Shown here: positions 30,015 to 37,042 of the stretch, piece after piece
Numbering within the stretch: the stretch's first letter is position 1
Layout: each line of letters begins with the position of its first letter
DNA from: VAZQ01 sp963827585
GTDB taxonomy: Bacteria > Pseudomonadota > Alphaproteobacteria > Rhizobiales > Xanthobacteraceae
DNA length: 64,000 nucleotides
NCBI GenBank assembly: GCA_963827585.1
Contig: CAWHCK010000060.1
Location: 62,001 to 126,000, forward strand
Direction of reading: 5' to 3'
Made by a program: the position numbers and the translations under genes
Notes under the pieces: model-generated
Database searches by the model: none
What the model was told of the DNA's origin: nothing
Seen by the model: the letters and a program-made list of their open reading frames with translations, nothing else

Positions 30015-31109
30015 TCAAGTCGGCCACTTCTCCGCCGTCATGGCGGCGGCGTCCGCGCCGACGAGCTCCTCGATGCCCGCATGCCGATCGCGGCGCAACG
30101 CGTTCGACAGCTCGGACTTGACGGCTGCGACGAGCCGTAGCCCGTGGAACACGAGCGCGCTGTAGAGCTGGATCAGGCAGGCGCCCGCCCTGATCTTTGC
30201 CAGCGCCGCCTCTCCCGAGTCGACGCCGCCGACGCCGACGAGCGGGAACGCGCCTTCGACCCGTACATAAGTCTCCGCCAACATGCGCGTCGCAAGCGCG
30301 AACAGCGGGCGCCCCGATAACCCCCCGGCCTCCCTCGCCGTCACGTGATCGTGCAACGCCGCCGGCCGCGATACGGTCGTGTTGCCGATGATCATACCGT
30401 CGACGCGATGCTTCCGTGCGGCGCCAACGACGTCGTCGAGCTCGCCAAGCGTGAGATCGGGCGCGATCTTGATCAGCACGGGGGTCGTTCCCGCCTCTCT
30501 GCTCATGCGAGCCCGCGCATCCACCACGCGCGCCAAAAGGCTATCGAGCACCTTGGCCTGCTGCAGCTCGCGCAGGCCCGGGGTATTGGGAGACGAAATG
30601 TTGACGGCGAAGTAGCTCACCACCGGCGCAAAAGTCTCGATCAAGCGCACATAGTCGGCAATGCGGTCGGGGCTCTCCCGGTTGGCTCCGATGTTGACTC
30701 CGACAATGCCGCCTTCGCTCGCGCGCGCGGCAAGGCGATGCAGCACGGCGTCCGCACCCTCGCTGTTGAATCCCAGGCGATTGATCACGGCCTCGTCGCG
30801 GTAGAGCCGAAAGAGGCGCGGGCGCGGATTTCCGGACTGCGGCACGGGCGTGACGGTGCCGACCTCGACGAAGCCGAAGCCCAGCCTGAGGAGCGCGTCG
30901 GGCACCTCGGCGTGTTTGTCGAAGCCCGCCGCCATGCCCACCGGATTGGGAAAATTGAGCCCGAAAGCGCGCACGGCAAGCCGCGGGTCATCGGCAACCA
31001 GCTTCATGAATGGTGGAAATTTCAGCGCCCGGATGGCAACGCGGTGCGCGTCCTCCGGGTCGAGCATGCGCAGCAACGGCCGCGCCAGCAACTCGAACAG
31101 GCCGATCAC
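30015..31109 (-). CDS. pyrD: dihydroorotate dehydrogenase (quinone), class 2
   Basis: A 364-residue FMN enzyme that oxidises dihydroorotate to orotate and passes electrons to quinone at the inner membrane, in pyrimidine synthesis. Class 2 features are the amphipathic N-terminal extension (LFELLARPLLRMLDPEDAH), NPVGMAAGFDKHAE, and the catalytic-serine segment VNISSPNTPGLRELQ. VGVGGVDSGEAALAKIRAGA forms the FMN phosphate site. The GTG at 31109 overlaps the TGA of the DUF952 gene (GTGA), so translation is coupled. The C-terminus carries about 20 extra residues after the usual end. Confidence 0.92.
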   Translation of the reverse strand: MIGLFELLARPLLRMLDPEDAHRVAIRALKFPPFMKLVADDPRLAVRAFGLNFPNPVGMAAGFDKHAEVPDALLRLGFGFVEVGTVTPVPQSGNPRPRLFRLYRDEAVINRLGFNSEGADAVLHRLAARASEGGIVGVNIGANRESPDRIADYVRLIETFAPVVSYFAVNISSPNTPGLRELQQAKVLDSLLARVVDARARMSREAGTTPVLIKIAPDLTLGELDDVVGAARKHRVDGMIIGNTTVSRPAALHDHVTAREAGGLSGRPLFALATRMLAETYVRVEGAFPLVGVGGVDSGEAALAKIRAGACLIQLYSALVFHGLRLVAAVKSELSNALRRDRHAGIEELVGADAAAMTAEKWPT

Positions 31110-31453
31110 GGGGTAAGCCCCGGAAAGACGTGCCGTTGATCGGAGCCGAGGGGCAGCGGCTTTGCCCAAAGCACGGCGGTGAGCGGCAGTGGGCCGTATA
31201 GATGGGGGAACAAGTCGCCGCCGCGCGAAATCTCCCATTTCAGCGCGGTATCGAGCGCGCTGGTGGCGACCGCCACCAACATCAAGTCTGCGGCCCCCGC
31301 GAAATGCCTGGCGGCGGTCTCGCGAAGCTGATCGGCCGTCGAGAAATGGATGAAGCCGTCCCGCCCGTCGACCTCAGCGCCCTGGAAGATGCCCGCACGC
31401 TCCGCTTCGCGCCAAAGCGCGCGCTCGCATATCTTGTAGATGGTGGTCGGCAC
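31106..31453 (-). CDS. DUF952 family protein
   Basis: A 115-residue DUF952 protein with the family segments IYKICERALW, GFIHFSTADQLRETA and a central LKWEISRGGDLFPHLYGPL. Function is unknown. It uses a GTG start at 31453 and is coupled to pyrD, an arrangement seen often in Rhizobiales. This suggests shared transcription rather than a known metabolic link. Confidence 0.85.
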   Translation of the reverse strand: MPTTIYKICERALWREAERAGIFQGAEVDGRDGFIHFSTADQLRETAARHFAGAADLMLVAVATSALDTALKWEISRGGDLFPHLYGPLPLTAVLWAKPLPLGSDQRHVFPGLTP

Positions 31454-31706
31454 GCTTCCCCGGATTCTGCCGTGAGCTTCGGTATCGTTGATTGTCTGCC
31501 CCCTGAACGTGCGCGTCGTAAACCCCGGCTATGATTTCTCTCAAGCACTGCCATCGGATCGCCCGTTCTCGCAAGGGCAAGGGAAGGTCCTACACGTTTA
31601 GATTGCCATTTCTCGATCTTATCTCACGAGTTGCTGGACGTGCAGAGGCTATAATTCCTATAGTCTGACAAAATTCCGCCCTACAGCCCGATCTTGGCCA
31701 CACGTC

Positions 31707-32339
31707 ATGCTGACTCATGCCCAGATCTGGACGGCACTTGACCGTCTCGCTGCCCATGCCGGGCTCTCCCCGTCCGGCCTTGCCAGGAAGTCCGGCCTCG
31801 ATCCGACCACGTTCAACAAATCGAAACGCATCACCCCTGATGGCCGCGCCCGCTGGCCGTCGACGGAGTCGGTGGCAAAGGCGTTGGCCGCGACCGGCGC
31901 GTCGATCGACACGTTCGTGCAGCTGATCGAGGAGACGGGGCGCTCCGCAGTCAAAAAAACCCTCCCCCTGATCGGCTTGGCGCAGGTCGGCAAAGCCGGC
32001 TACTTCGACGCGTCCGGCTTTCCGACCGGTCAGGGCTGGGAGGAAATTCGATTTCCCGCCGTCGACGATGAGCACGCCTACGCACTGGAGATTTCCGGGA
32101 GTACGATGGCGCCGGTCTATGATGAGGGCACGTTCATCATCGTGTCGCCTGCTGCCTCGATTCGTCGCGGCGACCGCGTCGTGGTCAAAACCACGGACGA
32201 GGAGGTGATGGTGAAGGAGCTCAAACGACGCACGGCGCGGACTATCGAGCTGCGCTCGATTGATTCTCTGTCCGGCGAACGCACGCTCGCGGTGCGCGAC
32301 GTGTCATGGATCGCGCGCATCGTCTGGGCAAGTCAATGA
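31707..32339 (+). CDS. XRE-type transcriptional regulator with S24 (LexA-like) peptidase domain
   Basis: A 210-residue repressor-like protein. The N-terminal helix-turn-helix contains LARKSGLDPTTFNKSKR and RWPSTESVAKAL, a pattern conserved in Rhizobiales. The C-terminal S24 domain has the nucleophile in EISGSTMAPVYDEGT (Ser near residue 131) and the general-base lysine in GDRVVVKT (near 160), with a possible AlaGly autocleavage site in VGKAGYF. Such proteins may self-cleave in response to damage or act as stable regulators. No phage genes are nearby, so a chromosomal regulator is more likely than a prophage repressor. Confidence 0.85.
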   Translation: MLTHAQIWTALDRLAAHAGLSPSGLARKSGLDPTTFNKSKRITPDGRARWPSTESVAKALAATGASIDTFVQLIEETGRSAVKKTLPLIGLAQVGKAGYFDASGFPTGQGWEEIRFPAVDDEHAYALEISGSTMAPVYDEGTFIIVSPAASIRRGDRVVVKTTDEEVMVKELKRRTARTIELRSIDSLSGERTLAVRDVSWIARIVWASQ

Positions 32340-32498
32340 GACAATCGGTGATCGGTGGACAAAGGAAGAATCGCGCACTCCGGTTGTCGATGTCCGAATT
32401 GCGGCCGCTGCAACCTCGTTATCTTGCTGCCGACCAAGTACGTGTGCTAGGGCTCGTGCGCAGAAACGGTTGCATAGTCCATTGTCGAGGAAAGCCCA

Positions 32499-33062
32499 GT
32501 GACGACGTTGCAAAGCCTTCAACATCACGCCTTCTGCGGGTGCGGCAATCTCCTGCGTGGCAAACTTGATCGTCGGCAATTCGTGCGGGCTGCCGCCGCC
32601 GGCGGCGTCGCCATGGCCCTTGCTCCCTATCTTGCGCACGCCGCCGAGGGTAACTACGAGGCAATGGTCTTGGCCTGCATCGACCCCCGCATGCAGGAGC
32701 CGGTACGCAAATACACGGCCGCGCGGGACTTGACGGGCAAGTTCAGTCAATTCGTGATCGCCGGGGCGGCGATAGGCGTTGTAGCGCCTGCATTCAAGGA
32801 CTGGCACAAGGCCTTTTGGGACAATCTCGGCACGTCGATCCAGCTGCATCGCATCAAAAAGGTGATCGCCATCGACCATCGCGATTGCGGTGCCGCCCAG
32901 ATCGCCTATGGCGAGGCCAGCGTCGCAACCCCGCAGGCTGAGACCGAAACGCACAAAGCGGCGCTTGCCGAATTCCGCAGGCAAGTCGGGGAACGCCACC
33001 CGCAGCTCGCCGTGGAAACGGGCCTGATGGCGCTCAACGGCACCATGGAGATGCTCGGCTGA
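32499..33062 (+). CDS. exported beta-carbonic-anhydrase-like protein
   Basis: A 187-residue protein with a Tat-like leader (LDRRQFVRAAAAGGVAMALA) and a compact beta-carbonic-anhydrase-like fold. Possible zinc ligands are the Cys of VLACIDPRM and the His and Cys of AIDHRDCGA (HxxCG), with the Asp-Arg pair of CxDPR. It is shorter than ordinary beta-type enzymes (about 200-220 residues). The leader implies folding before export to the periplasm. The GTG at 32499 has AGGAAA upstream. Carbonic anhydrase activity is probable but unproven because several helices of the canonical enzyme are not evident. Confidence 0.78.
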   Translation: MTTLQSLQHHAFCGCGNLLRGKLDRRQFVRAAAAGGVAMALAPYLAHAAEGNYEAMVLACIDPRMQEPVRKYTAARDLTGKFSQFVIAGAAIGVVAPAFKDWHKAFWDNLGTSIQLHRIKKVIAIDHRDCGAAQIAYGEASVATPQAETETHKAALAEFRRQVGERHPQLAVETGLMALNGTMEMLG

Positions 33063-33098
33063 CGGGCGGGCGCCCGTCGGCCACAGAGCGGCACCGCA

Positions 33099-33839
33099 TC
33101 ACCCGTGCCAGAACAGCCAGGTGGCGCGGGCGAGATAGACCACGCTGATGGCGAAGATGATCGCCCGCGTCCACTGCCGAAATCCGTGATCGGTCATGCG
33201 CTCGATGACAAAGGGCGCAAGCGACGTGCCGGCGATCGCGAGCACAATGGCCGGTCCCGTCGCCCACAACGGCAGGTCGCCGACGCCCGAGAGCGAGCCG
33301 AAATAGAGCGCGCGCACGATGTGGCTGAAGGATTGCGCGACGGCCTTGGTGGCGTTGGTGGTCTTGCGGTCGAGCGTGCTCTTCTGAAAGAAGATGTCGA
33401 GAAAGAGACCCCCGACGCCGGCCAGGATCTGGATGATCGTCGTTGCGATGCCGGTGAAAAACGGCACGCCCCGCCACTCGATGTTCGGGCGCAGCGCAGC
33501 GGGCAGAGCCTCCACCACGAACGGCATCAATCCGAGCGCAAGGTAGACCATGGCCTTGTCCGGAACGAATGCGATCATCCACATGCACGCGAATGCGATC
33601 ACGGCGCCGACCACATACCAACCGAAAATCGGCCAGAGCACGTAGCGCCGCCATTGCACCACCCGCCAGCCGTTGGCGAACAGCTGGATGACCGAGAAAA
33701 AGATCATCCCGGTGGCGACGTCGAAATAGGTCAGCAGGACGCCGAGCAGCACCATGCCCCCGGCCATGCCGAAGACGCCGGACAGAAACGAGGAAACGAC
33801 GATGGTGAGGCCGATGACGGCCAGGGCGGATGGAGTCAT
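33099..33839 (-). CDS. TSUP-family (TauE/SafE-like) membrane permease
   Basis: A 246-residue protein with seven or eight hydrophobic helices. The opening SSFLSGVFGMAGGMVLLGVLL and the second-half QILAGVGGLFLDIFFQ correspond to the paired signatures of TSUP permeases. Substrate is unknown. It converges with the carbonic-anhydrase-like gene. The first base of its coding region is 73 bp from the lysK stop on the same strand, so it may lie downstream of lysK in one transcript. Confidence 0.83.
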   Translation of the reverse strand: MTPSALAVIGLTIVVSSFLSGVFGMAGGMVLLGVLLTYFDVATGMIFFSVIQLFANGWRVVQWRRYVLWPIFGWYVVGAVIAFACMWMIAFVPDKAMVYLALGLMPFVVEALPAALRPNIEWRGVPFFTGIATTIIQILAGVGGLFLDIFFQKSTLDRKTTNATKAVAQSFSHIVRALYFGSLSGVGDLPLWATGPAIVLAIAGTSLAPFVIERMTDHGFRQWTRAIIFAISVVYLARATWLFWHG

Positions 33840-33912
33840 CGCCGTTTGATCTCGACCCAGGCTTGCTCGCGCGTGTCCGGGGACGAGCGACCGCGAAGCA
33901 CGACAGCAGACC

Positions 33913-35556
33913 TTACGCCGAGCGCGCCAATGCGCCGTCGATCATGTCGACCGTGTTCTTGAGCCCGTACACCGCCACGAACGAGCCGAAGCGCGGGCCC
34001 TTCTCCTGGCCGAGCAGCACCTGATAGAGCATGTTGAACCAGTCGAGGGCGACGCCGGGCTTGCCGTCCTTGGTCTTGATCTTGCCGGTCTTGTCGAGGA
34101 ACGGCTCGCGCCGCCCGATCTCGTACACGACCTCCTGGATCTGCTCGGCGGTGGCGTCTGCCGGCAGCTGCGAGAGCGCGTCGCGCAGGTCGAGGAGGGC
34201 CGCGCGTTCGCGATCGTCGGGCTCCCGGAACCTCTTCTGCGGCAGCACGAAATCGCGGAAATAGTGGACCGCGTACCCGACCAGCGCGGCGAGCTTCGGA
34301 TGCGTCTGCGGCGTCACGCCGGGACGATAGCGGCCGATGAAGCCCCACAGCGTCTCGGCGTTCTCCGCGTTCGAGGACGCCACCAGCGTGAGCAGCATGG
34401 AGAACGAGATCGGCATGTCGGGCTCGGGCGGATGGCCGGAATGGATGTGCCAGACCGGGTTGGCGAGCTGCTGCTTGCGATCCTGCCGCTGATAGGCCTC
34501 CAGAAACTGCTGGTACTCGTCGACGTGGCGCGGGATCACGTCGAAATAGAGACGCTTCGCTGCCTTCGGTTCGCGATACATGAACAGCGCGAGCAATTCC
34601 GGCGACGCGTAGCGCAGCCATTCGTCGATGGTCAATCCGTTGCCCTTGGACTTCGAAATCTTCTGACCCTTCTCGTCGAGAAAAAGCTCGTAGTTGAAGC
34701 CTTCCGGCGGCGTGCCGCCGAGCACGCGGCAGATGTCGCCGGACAGCTTGACCGAATCGATCAGGTCCTTGCCTGCCATCTCGTAGTCGACGCCGAGCGC
34801 GACCCAGCGCATCGCCCAGTCGGGCTTCCATTGCAGCTTGGTGCGCCCGCCGGTGACGAGAGTCGTCACCGGCTCCTTGGTGTCGAGGTCTTCGTAGGTG
34901 ATCGTGCCGGCCTTGGCATCGTGCGACAGGATCGGCACCTGCAGCACGACGCCCGTGCGCGGCGAGATCGGCAGAAACGGCGAATAGGTCTGCGCCCGCT
35001 CCTCGCGCAGCGAGGGCAGCATGATCTCCATGATGGCGTCGAAGCGCTCGAGCACTTTCAAGAGCGTGGCGTCGAAGCGGCCCGACAGGTAGCAGTCCGT
35101 CGACGACAGGAACTCGTATTGAAAACCGAACTGGTCCAGGAAGGCGCGCAGCCGCGCGTTGTTGGCGGCTCCGAACGAGGGATACTCGTTCGAGAACGGG
35201 TCCGGCACACGCGACAGCGGCTTGCCGAGATGGGCCGCCATCATGTCGCGGTTGGGGACATTGTCGGGCACCTTGCGCAGCCCGTCCATGTCGTCGGAGA
35301 AGGCGATCAACCGGGTCTTGATCTTGTCGTCGGTGAGTACGCGAAAGGCATGGCGCACCATGGTGGTGCGTGCGACCTCACCGAAGGTACCGATGTGCGG
35401 CAGCCCCGAAGGGCCATAGCCGGTCTCGAAGATGACTCCGTCCTTTGGATGCTTCCTCAGCCGCGCAACGATCTTGCGCGCCTCCTCGAACGGCCAGGCG
35501 TTCGAATTTTCGGCGATCTCGCGCAGGGCTTGGACTGGGGCCTCGACCATGGACAT
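33913..35556 (-). CDS. lysK: lysyl-tRNA synthetase, class I
   Basis: A 547-residue class I lysine-tRNA ligase (also annotated lysS), the archaeal-type enzyme found in many alphaproteobacteria in place of the class II form. The HIGH-type signature is YGPSGLPHIGTFGE near residue 50, and the KMSKS-type loop is GQKISKSKGNGLT. The ATG at 35556 begins MSMVEAPVQALREIAE and has GGAGAG seven bases upstream, so the upstream in-frame extension is rejected. The frame is intact across all 1.6 kb, unlike many neighbours. It charges tRNA-Lys in the cytoplasm. Confidence 0.95.
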   Translation of the reverse strand: MSMVEAPVQALREIAENSNAWPFEEARKIVARLRKHPKDGVIFETGYGPSGLPHIGTFGEVARTTMVRHAFRVLTDDKIKTRLIAFSDDMDGLRKVPDNVPNRDMMAAHLGKPLSRVPDPFSNEYPSFGAANNARLRAFLDQFGFQYEFLSSTDCYLSGRFDATLLKVLERFDAIMEIMLPSLREERAQTYSPFLPISPRTGVVLQVPILSHDAKAGTITYEDLDTKEPVTTLVTGGRTKLQWKPDWAMRWVALGVDYEMAGKDLIDSVKLSGDICRVLGGTPPEGFNYELFLDEKGQKISKSKGNGLTIDEWLRYASPELLALFMYREPKAAKRLYFDVIPRHVDEYQQFLEAYQRQDRKQQLANPVWHIHSGHPPEPDMPISFSMLLTLVASSNAENAETLWGFIGRYRPGVTPQTHPKLAALVGYAVHYFRDFVLPQKRFREPDDRERAALLDLRDALSQLPADATAEQIQEVVYEIGRREPFLDKTGKIKTKDGKPGVALDWFNMLYQVLLGQEKGPRFGSFVAVYGLKNTVDMIDGALARSA

Positions 35557-35730
35557 CCGTTGCTCTCCGGCGCGGACACTAAAAACCACACCCCCCGGCG
35601 TCAATCAAAACACTCAAAACACTGGCGCAAGCGCCACTCGCCCCTCCAGGTTCCCGCGCGGATTTGATCCGGTTGGACGCTGACGCAAGGAGAAGGCCCA
35701 CGGCGCCATCGCAGCGGTGCGGCAGTGCGC

Positions 35731-35895
35731 TCACCTGAGAGCGGATTGCAGCGAGGTGAAAGCTACATCAAGCTTCGAGCCGAGGCCCGAGATCATGGTG
35801 ATGATCGCGAGCGACATGCCGGCAGCGATCAGCCCGTATTCGATAGCGGTGCCACCACTTTCGTCGCGTGCGAAGCGGGCAAGAAGCATTCTCAT
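35731..35895 (-). CDS. Flp-family type IVb pilin
   Basis: A 54-residue pilin precursor: a short basic leader (MRMLLARFARDESG), then GTAIEYGLIAAGMSLAI, where the Gly/Thr-Ala-Ile-Glu-Tyr motif marks the prepilin peptidase site and the hydrophobic helix. The ATG at 35895 has GGAG eight bases upstream. Flp pilins build adhesive pili secreted by Tad machinery, but no tad or cpa genes occur in this window, so it is an orphan copy here. Confidence 0.85.
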   Translation of the reverse strand: MRMLLARFARDESGGTAIEYGLIAAGMSLAIITMISGLGSKLDVAFTSLQSALR

Positions 35896-36050
35896 GATCC
35901 GAACTCCACCGGCCACTCGAGACGGCCGGGAGTCAATCATCGATGCGCTTCGATATCATTGCCCCGTTTGCTAAAATTGCGCGCAATTCGGTTCTTTTTC
36001 CGCTCCTCGCTGGGCGTCCTGGTTCGATACAGCCGGGACGGGAGCCGGCG

Positions 36051-36941
36051 TCAAAACGGGCTGATGGGGAAATATCGCAACCACAAATCGGTGAAGCGAC
36101 CCAGTTCCCATACTCGGAACAAGGCCCAGTTGAGCGCGAGCCGGATGATGTCATTGCCTCTCCTGACGGCAATGCCGATGCCTTCGCCGAAATAGCGGCT
36201 GTCGATATAGGGCCCGCCGCGGAAGGCGCAGCAATTCTCGGAATCGGTGCCATTGAGCCAGAACGCGAGCGAGATCGCATCGCCGAACAGCAGATCAACC
36301 TCGCCGCGGCGCAGCGCGAGTCGCGCGGCGTCGGCAGTTGGAAAGCCGCGCACTTCGGCTTCGGTAAACAGTGCCTTAAGATAGGCCTCGTGCGCGGTGC
36401 CGGCGACGGCGGCCACCTTCTTACCCTCGAGCCGCTCGGGCAGCGGATCGTCGATCGGGGAATCGCGCCTCGCCACGAAGCGCGCCGGCGTGCGGTAGTA
36501 GGAATCGGTGAAATCGACCCGGGCGCGCAACTCCACTGTCGCGGCAATCGAGGCGATCGCGGCATCACCCTGGTTGGCATTGAGCGCCGGGATCAGGGTC
36601 TCGAAGCGCCGCATCTGGACGGTGCAGGCGACTTTGAGCTCCTCGCACAGCATGCGGGCCAGATCGACATTGAAACCTTGCGGATTGCCGTCCGGCCCGG
36701 CGAAATTGAAGGGCGGGTAGTCGGTCTCGGTCAGGAATCGGATCACGCTGATGCGCGTGAGATCGGGCTTCTCCGGCCGTCGCCGCGGGTCCCAAAAGCC
36801 GGGCACGCGGACACTGGGGTCGCCGCCCGCCATCTCCGCCGATGCCTGCCCGGGGAGCACCGATGCAAGGAGGACGAGGGCGAGCACGACAGTCCGCCGC
36901 AGCGTCAGGACGCAGCTGTGCAGGGAACGGGCGAACATCAC
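36051..36941 (-). CDS. periplasmic amino-acid-type substrate-binding protein (SBP family 3)
   Basis: A 296-residue exported binding protein with a signal peptide (hydrophobic core VVLALVLLASVLPGQASA). Family 3 motifs are FLTETDYPPFNFAG, GFNVDLARMLCEELKV, GDAAIASIAAT and the late GIGIAVRRGN. These proteins deliver polar amino acids or similar ligands to ABC permeases, but no permease or ATPase gene is adjacent, so it may act alone or with a distant transporter. The reading is intact. Confidence 0.85.
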   Translation of the reverse strand: MMFARSLHSCVLTLRRTVVLALVLLASVLPGQASAEMAGGDPSVRVPGFWDPRRRPEKPDLTRISVIRFLTETDYPPFNFAGPDGNPQGFNVDLARMLCEELKVACTVQMRRFETLIPALNANQGDAAIASIAATVELRARVDFTDSYYRTPARFVARRDSPIDDPLPERLEGKKVAAVAGTAHEAYLKALFTEAEVRGFPTADAARLALRRGEVDLLFGDAISLAFWLNGTDSENCCAFRGGPYIDSRYFGEGIGIAVRRGNDIIRLALNWALFRVWELGRFTDLWLRYFPISPF

Positions 36942-37042
36942 AATCTCGAGTTGTTCACGCTTCGATCTTCAATGACATCTGTCCGCCCGCTTATAGGCGA
37001 GTTGAGGCGGATCGGTGGCTTCGTTGGCATACGACCGGCCGC

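Noticed and set aside
31707..32339. Prophage marked by the S24 repressor
   Set aside because: No integrase, structural or lysis genes near it; the HTH pattern is a chromosomal Rhizobiales type.
34264..35667. 467-codon open frame opposite lysK
   Set aside because: Antisense shadow; Arg/His/Val-rich, no domain signature, and the sense strand encodes an intact class I synthetase.
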